A stretch of 64,000 nt of DNA. It comes from Bathymodiolus brooksi (taxonomy: Eukaryota > Mollusca > Bivalvia > Mytilida > Modiolidae). This document shows positions 1 to 12,979 of this stretch, piece by piece. The translations under genes and the position numbers were made by a program. The stretch is from contig OY804589.1 of NCBI GenBank assembly GCA_963680875.1, forward strand, positions 3,844,001 to 3,908,000, in the 5' to 3' direction. The notes beneath the pieces are model-generated. The model did not search any database. It was not told where the DNA came from and was given only the letters and a program-made list of their open reading frames with translations. Position 1 is the first letter of the stretch; the number at the start of each line of letters is the position of its first letter.

Positions 1-3000
1 TCACACCCATTGGCTCAGCAAAACTCACCATGACTCAAAACCACTTGCTCAGCATTACACACCATGATTCACAATTACTTGCATTACCCACCATGATTCA
101 GAACCACTGGTTCAGGATAACTCACGATAATTCACAACCACTGGCTCAGTATATCACACTATGATTCACAACAACTGGCTCAGTATAATATCCCATGATT
201 CACAGCCACTGGCTCAGCATTACACACCATGATTCAGAACCACTGCCTCAGCATAGCACACAATGATTCACAACAACTGACTCAGCTTAGCACAACATGA
301 TTAGCAACCACTGGCTCAGCATAACTCACCATGATTCACAACCACTGGCTCAGCATAGCACACCATGATTCACAACCACTGGCTAAGCATAACCCACCAT
401 GATTCACAACCATTGGCACATCATTACAATCCATGATCCACAGCCATTGGCTCATCATAACATACCATGATTCACAACATCTGGCCGCGCATAGCTCACC
501 ATGATTCACAACCACTGGCTCAGCATGATACACCATGATTCACAACCACTGACTCAGCATAATAAACCATGATTCACAAACACTGGGCTCAGCATAGCTT
601 ATCATGATTCACAACCACTTTGCTCAGCATAATACATCACGATTCACAACCACTATCCTTAGCATATCACACCATGATTCAAAACCACTGGCTCAGAATA
701 ACACATCATGATTCACAACCACTAGCTCAGAATAACACACCATGATTCACAACCACTGGCTCAGCATAACTCACCATAATGCACAACCACTGGCTCAGAA
801 TAATACACCATGATTCACAACCACTGGCTCAGATTAACGCATAGTGATTCACAACCACTGGCTCAGCATAACACAACATGATTCACAACCACTGGCTCCG
901 CATAGCACACCATGATTTATTACCACTGGCTAAGTATAAGACGCCATAATTCACAACCTTTGGTACAGCATAACAATCCATGATTAACAACCACTGGCTC
1001 AGAATTACACACCATGATTAACAACCACTGGCTCAGAATAACACACCATAATTCACACCCACTGGCTCAACATTGCACACCATGACTCACACCCACTGGC
1101 TCAGCAAAACTCACCATGACTCACAACCACTGGCTCAGCATAACACACCATGATTCACAATCACTGGCAGAGCATTCCACACTGACTCACACCCACTGGC
1201 TCAGAAAAACTCACCATGACTCACAACCACTTGCTCAGCATTACACACCATGATTCACAATTACTTGCATTACCCACCATGATTCAGAGCCACTGGTTCA
1301 GCATAACTCACGATAATTCACAACCACTGGCTCAGTATATCACACTATGATTCACAACAACTGGCTCAGTGTAATATCCCATGATTCACAGCCACTGGCT
1401 CAGCATTACACACCATGATTCAGAACCACTGCCTCAGTATAGAACACAATGATTCACAACCACTGACTCAGCTTAGCACAACATGATTAGCAACCACTGG
1501 CTCAGCATAACTCACCATGATTCACAACCGCTGGCTCAGCATAGCACACCATGATTCACAACCACTGGCTAATCATAACTCACCATGATTCACAAACTTT
1601 GGCACAGCATTCCAATCCATGATTCACAGCCACTGGCTCATCATAGCATACCATGATTCACAACATCTGGCTGCGCATAGCTCACCATGATTCACAACCA
1701 CTGGCTCAGCATGATAAACCATGATTCAGAACCACTGGCTCAACATAATAAACCATGATTCACAACCACTGGGCTCAGCATAGCATATCATGATTCACAA
1801 CCACTTTGCTCAGCATAATACATCACGATTCACAACCACTATCCTTAGCATAGCACACCATGATTCACAACCACTGGCTCAGAATAACACGTCATGATTC
1901 ACAACCACTAGCTCAGAATAACACACCATGATTCACAACCACTGGCTCAGCATAACTCACCATAATGAACAACCACTGGCTCAGAATAACCAGCTATGAT
2001 TCACAACCACTTGCTGGCTCAGAATAACACACCATGATTCACAACCACTAGCTCAGAATAACACACCGTGATTCACAACCATTGGCTCAGCATAACTCAA
2101 CCTAATGCACAGCCACTGGCTCAGAATAACACAACATGATTCATAACCACTGGCTCAGCTTAACACACCATGATTCACAACCACTGGCACAGCATAACTA
2201 GCTATGATTTACAACCACTTGCTGGCTCAGAATAACACACCATGATTCACAACCACTGGCGCAGCATAGCACACCATGATGCACAACCACTGGCTCAGCA
2301 TAACAAACCATGATTCACAACCACTAGCCCAGAATAATACACCGTGATTCACAACCATTGGCTCAGCATAGCTCAACCTAATGCACAGCCACTGGCTCAG
2401 AATAACACAGCATGATTCATAACCACTGGCTCAGAATAATACACCATGATTCACAACCACTAGCTCAGAATGGCGCAGCATAGCACACCATGATGCACAA
2501 CCACTGGCTAAGCATAAAACACCATGATTCACAACCACTAGCCCAGAATAATACACCGTGATTCACAACCATTGGCTCAGCATAGCTCAACCCAATGCAC
2601 AGCCACTGGCTCAGAATAACACAACATGATTCATAACCACTGGCTCAGCTTAACACACCATGATTCACAATCACTGGCACAGCATAACTAGCTATGATTT
2701 ACAACCACTTGCTGGCTCAGAATAACACACCATGATTCACAACCACTGGCGCAGCATAGCACACCATGATGCAAAACCACTGGCTCAGCATAACACACCA
2801 TGATTCACAACCACTAGCCCGGAATAATACACCGTGATTCACAACCATTGGCTCAGCATAGCTCAACCTAATGCACAGCCACTGGCTCAGAATAACACAG
2901 CATGATTCATAACCACTGGCTCAGAATAATACACCATGATTCACAACCACTAGCTCAGAATGGCGCAGCATAGCACACCATGATGCACAACCACTGGCTA

Positions 3001-4464
3001 AGCATAAAACACCATGATTCACAACCACTAGCCCAGAATAATACACCGTGATTCACAACCATTGGCTCAGCATAGCTCAACCCAATGCACAGCCACTGGC
3101 TCAGAATAACACAACATGATTCATAACCACTGGCTCAGCTTAACACACCATGATTCACAATCACTGGCACAGCATAACTAGCTATGATTTACAACCACTT
3201 GCTGGCTCAGAATAACACACCATGATTCACAACCACTGGCGCAGCATAGCACACCATGATGCAAAACCACTGGCTCAGCATAACACACCATGATTCACAA
3301 CCACTAGCCCGGAATAATACACCGTGATTCACAACCATTGGCTCAGCATAGCTCAACCTAATGCACAGCCACTGGCTCAGAATAACACAGCATGATTCAT
3401 AACCACTGGCTCAGAATAATACACCATGATTCACAACCACTAGCTCAGAATAACGCATAGTGATTCACAACTACAGGCTCAGCATAACACAACATTATTC
3501 ACAACCACTGGCTCAGCTTAACACACCATGATTCACAACCACTGGTTCAGCATAACCATCTATGATTCACAACCACTGGCTCAGAATAACACACCATGAT
3601 TCACAACCACTAGCTCAGAATAACACCCCATTATTCACAACCACTGGCTCAGAATAACACACCATGATTCACAACCACTAGCTCACAATAACACACCGTG
3701 ATTCACAACCATTGGCTCAGCATAGCTCAACCTAATGCACAGCCACTGGCTCAGAATAACACAACATGATTCATAACCACTGGCACAGAATAATACACCA
3801 TGAATCACAACCACTGGCTCAGAATAACGCATAGTGATTCACAACCACTGGCTCAGCATAACACAATATGATTCACAACCATTGGCTCAGCTTAACACAC
3901 CATGATTCACAACCACTGGCTGAGCATAACTAGCTATGATTTACAACCACTTGCTGGCTCAGAATAACACACCATGATTCACAACCACTGGCTCAGCATA
4001 ACACACCATGATGCACAACCATTGGCTCAGCATAGCACACCACGATTCACAACCACTGGCTCATCATAACACCCCATGATTCACAACCCCTGGATCAGCA
4101 TAGCACACCATGATTCACAACCACTGGCTCAGAATAACACAACTTGATTCACAACCACTGGCTCAGAAAAATACACCATGATTCACAACCACTGGCTCAG
4201 CATAACACCATGATGCACAACCACTGGCTTAGCATAGCACACCACGATTCACAACCACTGGCTCATCATAACACCCCATGATTCACAACCCCTGTATCAG
4301 CATAGCACACCATGATTCACAACCACTGGCTCAGCATAACACACCATGATTCACAACCACTGGCACAGAATAACACATCATGATTCACAACCACTGGCTC
4401 AGCATAACACACCATGATTCACAACCACTGACTTATCATAACTCACCATGATTCACAACCACTG
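1..4464. repeat. 34-bp minisatellite array A
   Basis: About 130 tandem copies of a 34-bp unit built around CATGATTCACAACCACTGG and CTCAGCATAACACAC. Copies vary by point changes and small indels. Higher-order structure is visible. A block at about 2060-3440 repeats with an exact 480-bp period (GCTGGCTCAGAATAAC at 2231, 2711 and 3191). The first 1.2 kb recurs with an offset of about 1187 bp. The array runs off the left edge, so its full length is unknown. Reading frames inside it are short and not credible genes. Confidence 0.97.
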
Positions 4465-4786
4465 AAAATGGATTGAATAAAATATATGTTTAATTAATAA
4501 CCTATGATGTTTTTGCATGCGCCAACAGTGATACGCATTCGTCGTTTACTTTATGCCATCATTCTTGGACGAAAATACAATATTAGAAGTGGAACCAATA
4601 ATTAAGTTTATCGCAGTTGTCAAATCCGTTTTGAATATATAAATGTTCTTCATAACATTCATGAGCGACTTCTGAACTGTTATATTTTTCTTTCAGTGAG
4701 ATATGTTTGTAAGAAGGTAGATTTGCTTGGAATATTCATAAACCATTTTATAGCTTGGTCATGATTGACAATGCCATATTTTGTAG

Positions 4787-5061
4787 ACACCTCACAACTA
4801 CAAGACCGCTACCCCCAAGACCAGATATTGCATCATCACAAGCAGGCCCGTTTGAATCTGTAAATTCACCTAGACCTATTTTGCTTGCTCCGATAGAAAA
4901 ACCGAACATTCCTTCGTCAATAGATACATTGGATGAACAGAAAACGAACAATAAGCCGAAAGATAAAAATAAGAAGGAGAAAAAGAAAGACAAAGACCGG
5001 GATAATCCAGCTGACAATAATGTATTGACTTCATACACATCATTAAAGAATACCATAAAAA
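4787..5061 (+). CDS. candidate exon of an unrecognised protein (exon A)
   Basis: A 275-nt stretch open for 91 codons between a good acceptor (TATTTTGTAG) and a donor (GTAAGG). It encodes a Pro-rich segment (RPLPPRPD near the start), then a highly charged Lys/Asp-rich segment, as in a disordered or cytoplasmic region. It ends with one base of a split codon, which matches the next candidate exon at 5350. Reading through the donor meets a stop four codons later, so it could instead be a terminal exon. No family is recognised. The 320 bases upstream, between the satellite and this exon, show nothing else. Support is composition, splice sites and phase only. Confidence 0.4.
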
Positions 5062-5349
5062 GTAAGGATATGTGATAATTTGCTTGCAGCAACTTATGAC
5101 TCCTTTCTTTGCCAGAGGAGTTAATTTTCATTGTGATAAATAGCAATAACATTATACTAGATATGTACATCATGGTATTTATCTTGGTCATTTAAAACGT
5201 ATTTGCATGTTTGCATTTTAATATGTTCATGATACATTGTTTGCCGTTCAAAATATACTAAGAGGCATAGCCAACCTTGAATTACTCCACTTTTCAGTCT
5301 TTGTATGTTTACAGAGTGATATATGAAAATGTTGTATTTTTTAGCATAG

Positions 5350-5398
5350 ATTTACATGTGAAAAATGAGCCACCCGATAAGAAAAGAAGCCACAACAA
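5350..5398 (+). CDS. candidate exon B of the same gene
   Basis: A 49-nt stretch preceded by a T-rich tract ending CATAG and followed by GTACGT. It starts with two bases completing the codon left by the exon ending at 5061, carries 15 open codons (including NEPPDKKRSHN, basic) and ends with two bases of a split codon. Phase agreement with exon A is the main support. The product is unrecognised. Confidence 0.33.
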
Positions 5399-5448
5399 GT
5401 ACGTTAATTTGTTTACAGTTGGTTTCTAATTAGCTGATTGGTTAATTG

Positions 5449-5624
5449 ATGGCTTCAAATAAATGTTCGAGAAAATCGAGAATGGATAATCCAACGACAC
5501 AGTCAACATTTAGCACAAGACATAGAATGAAGACAAACAAAACACGGAAAACTAAAGAGTTGAGTCACATGGACCTCACAAGAAAAAAAAATGGCATGAG
5601 TGTGAATCCATGTGCTCGCGAAGG
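5449..5624 (+). CDS. candidate exon C, basic Ser/Thr/Lys-rich segment
   Basis: An open frame from an ATG at 5449 to a strong donor (GG then GTAAGC) at 5625. The product is very basic and rich in Ser, Thr, Lys and Arg (MDNPTTQSTFSTRHR). The upstream acceptor is unclear. A weak AG at about 5470 would put it in phase with exon B, or the ATG could be a start. It ends with two bases of a split codon. Low certainty. Confidence 0.27.
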
Positions 5625-5837
5625 GTAAGCAGTTCCTGTTTCTTCAAATAATCTCTCTGGTTTTAAAGTGACAACTTTGACTCTACATTGGCCTTATTAT
5701 TGTACAACTGCACATGAAATGTTTTGCAAGTACATCATATGTATGTGTTGGCTTTTCCACATAACATGAAAGTAAACAATACAAATTTCATGGAAATATT
5801 AACAAATATTACCAGCCAAGATATATTATTGTTTCAG

Positions 5838-5997
5838 ATATTTGATTCGTGAGAGGGTTTTATATACTAATATATTAACATGGCTCAAATCATCAGTTTG
5901 TGTAACTTGTGTCTTATTCTGTTTGCACAAAAAAAAATTGTTTAAACTAATAGATTACTACGCTGTATCTATAACTAGAAAATCACATTCTCTTTGA
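5838..5997 (+). CDS. candidate terminal exon D
   Basis: Follows a clear acceptor (ATTGTTTCAG). The first base completes a Gly codon with the two bases left by exon C, and 52 codons follow to a TGA at 5995. It contains a hydrophobic run (SSVCVTCVLFC) followed by lysines, a possible membrane-type tail. Only phase and the acceptor support it. An open stretch of this length can occur by chance. Confidence 0.22.
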
Positions 5998-7204
5998 AAA
6001 ACAGTGCCTTGGTAATATTAAACAAAATATGATGTCATATACCTGATTTACCATAATGTTAGTGTTATCTAAATCAAAACGATGTAGTCAAAGATATATT
6101 ATTTATAGCGACTTTCATGGTCCGAGTTAGTTGCTATTTTCCTCAGGGTGAAAACAAAATATTACAATCTAAGCATGTTGGAATATATCCTTAATAACGA
6201 TGTGATTATTATTTATTTTTAACAAGCTTCTAGCTTAAATATATTATTAGCCATATTCAAATGATGCCGTCCAAGACCTGAGATCTAGTCTCTTTTTTAA
6301 TACATTTTATTTGTTTTATATAATTATAAATGCAGCGTTTATATATCGTTTGTAAGAGAAAGTTTTTTCTTTCATTTAAGCTAACATAATTAGGATAAAT
6401 TCATTCGCATTGTAAAATCTTACATTGTTTTTTTGTAACTTTATTTGATTTTTGTGATAAAGCCATATTTATGTTTACATTATTATTTAGTGTGTGTGTG
6501 CCTGCATGCATCATATTATTATTTTTTTATAATAAACATGATCTAAAATATATCTATATTTGCTTAGAATTTACAAAAATAATTGAATCTGTTTGACAAA
6601 TAAAATGAAAAACAAAAAATACCACATTGTGGGAAAATTTCTAAAATACAATATAAAAATCGTAGAAAGAGGCAAAATAGGTACCTTTAACACTCATATA
6701 CATGAACGCTCACTTTCACTTGGTATATGCACTGTAATAAAGGGTGGCGGGGTTAAACTAGTTTTAAAGGCCTAGATATGATCTCATTGATTTGAGATTT
6801 TGTCAAATTGTTGTACCAAGTTACGCTAGTAACCAAGTCTGATTATGTCGTGTTTTCAACAACTAGATTTGTGGGAAACGACCATGGGCGTTAAATGACT
6901 ACTTAATTAACAACTAAGATATCATCAATATTTTTGATAGGGCATCATATAGCGCAACAGGTAATATATGTTTCAAACAATATTTGTCACTGAGGACATG
7001 GAACTCCCTATATATATTTCTTATATGACTATTAAGATTTTATTGGTTGATTTAAACAAACTATGAACAAAATATACCCCTTTAAAACACAACATTGTAA
7101 AAGCTTCTGATAACTATAATAAACAAGTATTAATAGATTACAAACTTTAGTCTCAATAAGATAGAAAGAGATAGTAGAGATAATTCATGTATGATGGTCG
7201 TATT
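5998..7204. other. AT-rich stretch, nothing identified
   Basis: AT-rich sequence with homopolymer runs and a short TG run near 6490. No open frame or repeat boundary worth calling was seen on either strand. Confidence 0.5.
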
Positions 7205-7500
7205 TACATTTACCTAAATAAACGTTAAAGAATAACAAAGGGCAATCACAAATGGACAATCCAGAGAAAATAGCAACATAGGATACACAAGGCGAAGAAG
7301 AACAAAGCAAAACACACAACACAATATGTGTTGGACACCACTTTGCTCAAACGAACACAACTGACGCAAATAAGACATGAACCCTACCACAAACAACTGG
7401 AGGTAAAGACGAACCGAACATCGTTTGTATGCTGAAATCGTAACAGACATCACAACTCGGAAAGCAAAGACATATTTATAATAGGACAATACAAAAACTA
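7205..7500 (-). repeat. dispersed-repeat fragment related to 13.6 kb
   Basis: The segment at 7210-7270, read on the minus strand, matches the sequence around 13608-13670 (shared CTCTGGATTGTCCATTT), so both are copies of one dispersed repeat in opposite orientation. The minus-strand open frame here is a by-product with no recognisable domain. The element at 13.6 kb sits among reverse-transcriptase remnants, so this may be part of the same family. Confidence 0.5.
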
Positions 7501-7504
7501 TCAC

Positions 7505-8785
7505 TATTTGCTGTTTAGTACGGCTACCTGTGTATTAGGTACACCCTTGTATGATAATACAGTTTGTCAGCTACTTACTAAATGTATACGGTTCTCTCTG
7601 GTTCACAGCTTGCCACCATTGCATAACGATTATAAGTTGAATGCAGGTTTGTTCTATAATAAAATAGAATGTTGCACACATACAGTCAAAATAGGAAATG
7701 AGAACGAAATCTTGTCTAAGAGAATGGTTCCAATATGAGGGACATAAGAGAGGTAGCTTTATAATTTACTCTGGACTTCGATGAAGCAAATTAATGTAGA
7801 ATAGAGAGAACTGGAATAAAGCAACATAGCCTGTCCAGGCCCCATTTTATATAGTGTGATTAGCCATCCTGTTGGTTTTTTGTTATATTGATCGTACATA
7901 AATCATATTGTAAAGCAAGAACGATTTTATCTGTGTTGTAAAAATACATTGATTTTGAGTGATATATTGATATAAAACATTACAAATTGTATAATGACTA
8001 TGTGATAAAGATAAAATACGTCCGTCCATAAACTAGACCAGGACATGAACACTTTGTATGACTTTATGTTGCTGGATAGTAAAAATAAATGTAATGCATT
8101 CCGAACTTCCTGAAACGAATACCAACATTTATATACACCAAACTCGTATTCATTTAAGTACATGTTGTAAACATTGAGAACTTATAAGACAGCATATGCT
8201 AAGTTAAATGTTGGTTACTTATGATAATCTTGTACTGTGTTTTACTTTATATTTACTTTGTCAGAAACACGATTTTATTGAAGGCATTTTTTTCTCTCAT
8301 AAAATTGCCGACATTTTGTCTATTTCTTGATATACTGAAGAAAAAAACGACTTCATTATCATAAACGATCAAAATACATTGTTTTATTGCATATCAACAA
8401 CCCACAATTTATTGTTTAAATATAATAATCATAAATACAAACTTATAAGACTAAATAGTGTTTATGCAATGTTGCAAAACAAACACTTTAACAACAGGAC
8501 AACTTGTAATAAATACTTGTATGATAGTTGATTTAATTAGTTCATGAATGGTTCTTAGTTCTTCCCTAACTTCAGAACGAATTAACATATATACATTCTA
8601 AATATAATATCATTTATTTTTAATTTGAGAAGTCATTGATTGATTTTAGATATAGTTTACGAGTATTTCAATGGTTAGCTAATAGAGCATACGTAAAGAT
8701 ATTTTTTACATTTACGTCACCGAATATGGTACTGCTTTGACAACTATTTTACCTATTTTGTTCCTGTATTTAAATACTGTTACAG
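7505..8785. other. no gene identified
   Basis: AT-rich sequence with only short unrelated open frames on both strands. No splice-consistent exon, repeat array or element end was recognised. Confidence 0.4.
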
Positions 8786-9000
8786 TGACAGCCGGAACCT
8801 TTGAACCGTAATGAGAGCGGGAGGTTTGGCGCCTTAAAATCTGATTCAACCCACCATTTCTTTAGAAATGCCTGTACCAAGTCAGGGTCATTACGGTTTT
8901 CACAGTTTTCCGGTTGTTGACTGATTTTGTCTGTTTATATAATTATGAGTTTTGACTTTCCCTTTGTAAGATTGTTCGGAGTTCGGTAATTTTGTTATTA
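8786..9000 (+). repeat. dispersed bivalve-type repeat
   Basis: The segment at 8786-8845 (GCGGGAGGTTTGG motif, preceded by CCGTAATGAGA) recurs at 16525-16580 in the same orientation. The following bases, including GCCTGTACCAAGTCAGG, resemble a repeat I recall as common in mussel genomes near retroelement 3' ends. Class not resolved. Confidence 0.5.
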
Positions 9001-10480
9001 CCTTTATTTTATATACAATATGTACCAATATTCCACAAAAATAATTTGGCTTCAAAATCTAATATTTGTCTACACAACAAGAAATTCTGCAAATTTTAAC
9101 TTCATTTTGATCATGTTTCATGATTTATATTTGGCATGCATATTGCAAAATGTTACCCAGCATTGTAATTTGATATCAAAGGGACGACATTATATAGCAT
9201 GACCGTATCTGGTTGGCATGTCCCTTTGTAATCTGCATTGTCTCATGTGCCTCTAGAAAACATTATTGTAAAACGAAATTTATTATGTACTGATTACAAG
9301 ATTGGGTTATCTTACACCTTATTCTCCATTATTCATACAGTTAATTATATATTCTGCGATCTAACATTACCACGACCATGACAATGGGTAACTTCACAGG
9401 GAAAAACCCTACAAAATAATTCAGGAAGTTTTGTTTGGGATTATTTATATCTTTATTAAAAAACAATCAATATGTAATATAGGTACAACGATAACATTTA
9501 AATAGTGATGAAATAACATTATTTATAATATATATAAATTGATAGTACTTAAGAAAGGTTACAAAAGTTAGATAAATTCAAGTGATTGTTGTCAATGCCA
9601 AGTGTGCATATTTTCAAATATTTTATAGCGAGAAGAAGTTCCATTTCATTGAGATGATGTACGTGGTTAATACGTCTACATGGGTTTTCATAGTGCTAGC
9701 TCTCTAACACGATAGCCCATTAGGTAGATATGTTTCTCCACGTAGATACGGTCATGGTACATAATATCGTCCATTATATATCAAATTACCGGTTTTGGTT
9801 ATACCTTTAGTATCTTCAAACTTGTCCTTGATGACTCGTTGTTTCATTTCCTCTTTTTGTTACATCATTCTAAGCGCACCCGCTCTTTTTTTCCAGTTCA
9901 ACCATTTACCTCTATATTATATTATTTGTCTCTCTGTCGTCATCATAGCTACATAACTGCTCATGTACCGTTAAGCATCAATCAATGCATATGAATAGTT
10001 TTAAGGGCTTCATCGACCAACACATTTCAGTTGATAATATTTCTGTTTAATAGTCATTAAAATACTACACAACATTTATAATTAAGCATTGCAAACTACA
10101 TTTATTGATAGCTGCCTTGGATTAAAATCGGTCAGGTTGTAGTTTACAATAAATACAAAAACCCCTGGTTACATAGAAACCTATCAATAACATCCAAACA
10201 TGCAATTCAGACTATGGTTGATGTGTCAGGTATAATGATTGTTTGTGTCCGTTACTATTATAAGAATATAAAAGCTTTTAAATTGTATAGAAGCCTCTAT
10301 TATGACCAAAATGGGTAGTCATTGATATATGTCACCTTGACTGGTAAATATAATTTGCCATTTTCTATATGGTAATGATATACAGTGTTTATGTGACCTT
10401 ATTTTTCTTTATATTTACTTTATTATTAACGTCTAAATATATCATGTTGTAAAATTTATTTGTATAATTATCGCCATTAT
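9001..10480. other. no gene identified
   Basis: AT-rich. A short piece at about 9575-9650 (GATTGTTGTCAATGCC, ATAGCGAGAAGAAG) resembles the SINE-like tail sequence seen at 60850-60910. Nothing else is supportable. Confidence 0.4.
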
Positions 10481-10610
10481 GTACAATTATTTTTTGTTTA
10501 TATCTTTGTAAAAGGGAAAGGACTTCACTAATGTTGTCATAACTTGTGTCCAATCCCATTTGCAATTTTTATGCAAATAAAATATGTTTAAACTAAACTA
10601 AACTATTAAA
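10481..10610 (+). mobile_element. possible non-LTR retrotransposon 3' tail
   Basis: Ends in AATAAAATATG followed by repeated AAACT units, a 3'-end style typical of non-LTR elements in molluscs. No coding part is attached, so this is only suggestive. Confidence 0.25.
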
Positions 10611-10949
10611 TACAACACAGATTCCACAAATAATCAACCAGGAAGTCTTTGTTGTTATCTATTATTTCTTAATCTATAAATATCTTAATCTATAAACATT
10701 ATATTACTAAGAATGTGATATGCAGATAACTGAGAATAGTATTACTTTTCTGTTACAGAGTGAGTGGGAAATGACGCTGAAATGAATGTTTCGCCTCACA
10801 ATCTTGTTAAAGCAGAGGCGTATGAGTGCGTGGTAAAGTGAAGGACAATCTTTTTGAGAGGTCCTGAAAGCGCGGGGTAGGGAGGCAACCTCAGTAAGTG
10901 AAAAGTTGGGGGGTTGCAAATCATTGTACGTGGACTGGAAATTGGTGGG

Positions 10950-11045
10950 GGTAGGCCCAAAGATAGGACGGAAAGTGAAGGACAAGATTGAAGAGAAGAC
11001 GGAAAGTGGGGGTCAAGATTGAAGAGAAGACGGAAAGTGGGGGTC
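10950..11045. repeat. two- to three-copy 31-bp duplication
   Basis: A unit containing AAGATTGAAGAGAAGACGG and GAAAGTGGGGGTC is repeated directly at 10985-11045, with a degenerate copy before it. This explains the overlapping minus-strand frames here. The following bases to about 11780 show no supportable feature. Confidence 0.75.
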
Positions 11046-11784
11046 AATCTTTCAAAAATGACAAAAAATAAAGAAAGAAATATCAGTTGGCTTCAAACAT
11101 GACCTTTTTTCTTTTGCTTTATTGATAATGTTTGCCTTCCATGCTAACAATTCAGCTTTTTCTAAGTGTTTTCCAAAAAGGGGAAGGAGCAAAATCATAG
11201 TTATGCACCCCCTTTTCACGCTTTTGGGAGTGGGGTATATGTCCCTTTACCTCCAGTCCCTACGCCATGGAAAAGATGCTTAAGTTAATTTATATTAACT
11301 CTATGTAAATTAAGAAAAGCTATAATTTCAATTATTATTATATGTTTACCTTCTTGATCTAGTTTATACCGTGAATGTAATATATGTTGTGTTGAATTGT
11401 TTCGGACCACGAGTGTGGAGAGCATAAACAAATAGAATCCTGACACATAAAAACAAAGAGCAATAAACGAACAGACGAAGGGTAAATACTACAGCACACA
11501 CAAACACCGGAAGAGAGACCATGTGGTTTGCATGGTTCATGAAGCTTAAAATTAGTCCATTCTTGATCATTTCTTCGGGTGGCTGTTCCTATTAAGATAT
11601 TTTGCAAATCAGTTGGAACAGTAGAAACCATCACAGATAAACAAAATAACGTCAGTGTCACATACTGTACGACAAAAAGATATAATGACATGAAAACTCT
11701 AAAGAACTCTGAGGGTAAGATTTTGATAAGAATATTCTTAAGATACCAAAGGAGTAATCAGAATCCGTATATCGAAGAAGAACA

Positions 11785-11970
11785 GAAAACACAATGGCCA
11801 AGCGAAAAAGTACAAAAGGACAAACAATGATCTATAAAACATACATATAAAACTAAAGATCGAGTAACACGAACCCCACTAAAAACCGGGGGTGAACTAA
11901 GGTGCTCCGGCAGGGGAAGCAGTTCCTTCTCCACTAGTGGCACCCGTCGTGTTAATCTAGTTACAAACCC
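11785..11970 (+). repeat. left arm of an inverted repeat pair
   Basis: Contains ACACGAACCCCACTAAAAAC and GTGGCACCCGTCGTGTTAAT, then GTTACAAACCCGGT. The same string occurs as its reverse complement at about 12798-12965. The sequence is a dispersed repeat of a kind I recall from mussel transcripts and genomes. The two arms are about 0.8 kb apart and bracket a reverse-transcriptase fragment. Confidence 0.75.
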
Positions 11971-11984
11971 GGTGATGTCATGAA

Positions 11985-12175
11985 CGAGGAAAGGATCGGA
12001 AAAAGTGTTTACGACAAGTGGAACATATCCGTGGTCATTTGTGACGCAGATATTCCATAGTGGCGACCGTAAGACTTTCGAAGTGATGACTTTAACTTAA
12101 CTAAGAGGAACCCTTAGTTCAGTAGCTTCCTTGTTAACAGCAACCCTCTAAAGTTTGTCCTGCTCCATATAGGAC
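11985..12175 (-). pseudogene. reverse-transcriptase ORF remnant, C-terminal part
   Basis: Minus-strand translation gives GLLLTRKLLN, a stop, then GFLLVKLKSSLRKSYGRH. This matches the C-terminal part of a reverse-transcriptase ORF family abundant in bivalves, remembered as SQLIRY...LLT.KLL.QGF...L...RKFYGR. It is interrupted by at least one stop and has no intact domain. The two larger copies nearby are at 12980-13930 and 14015-14800. Confidence 0.6.
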
Positions 12176-12539
12176 ACTTCACTATATAATCATCATTTAT
12201 ATATCGTTAACCTAATTAATGTGTAACAAACGTTATACATGGATGGGAATATGTTTATCCGCCAGAAGCAACCACTTTTGATTATCTATGTTACCCCACA
12301 TCCCAATGCCTGTTAGTTCGTTTGGATGTATTATAGTGTTGCTTAGTACAATAGTTTTACTGTTTGTATTGCTTTGAATATGGTATTCAACTTCTCTAGA
12401 GAAAAAAGGAAATTTAATTCAAACTTGACCATCATTGCCAACAGTATATACAGTTTACACCATGGCCATTATAAGATCGTGTGGCATCATATAAAAATAG
12501 ACTGAATATACCGAATATATTAAAGCTGCTAATCGAAGG

Positions 12540-12965
12540 ACAGACACTATAATGGCCAAAAGACAAAGAACAAAAATACAAATAATAGTCGAAATAACCC
12601 TACAGAGAAGACCAAAGATCAAGCAACACAAACACCACTACAGAAACTTTTGAAGACACCAAAGTGGTAAGCAAAAGATGTAAATGGATAAAGGGCAAGC
12701 AATACAATAGACAAGCGAAAAGTTACAATAATCCGTAAACCCTACGCAGAAGATCAGAGATTGAGCAACACAAACCCCACTAAAAACCATTCATGACTTA
12801 TCACCGGGTTTGTAACTAGATTAACACGACGGGTGCCACTAGTGGAGCAGGAACAGCTTACTATTCCGGAGCACCTGAGGACACCCCCCGTTTTAGTGGG
12901 ATTAATGTTACTCGATCCTTAGTTTTATGTATATGTTGTGTAGATCGTCGTTTGTCCTTTTTTTG
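12540..12965 (-). repeat. right arm of the inverted pair plus repeated leader
   Basis: The part at 12798-12965 is the reverse complement of 11840-11970. The part before it (12540-12790) holds two direct copies of a roughly 150-bp leader (CAAGCAACACAAACACCAC and GAGCAACACAAACCCCAC), also related to 11790-11880. No coding frame survives. Confidence 0.65.
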
Positions 12966-12979
12966 CCATTGTGTTGTCT

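Noticed and set aside
1..4464. CRISPR-like array
   Set aside because: No constant repeat with unique spacers; contiguous 34-bp units vary throughout, and the genome is eukaryotic.
4748..5191. 147-codon minus-strand frame with hydrophobic segments
   Set aside because: It is the shadow of the Lys-rich plus-strand exon candidate; its hydrophobic run is the complement of the AAG/AAA-rich stretch.
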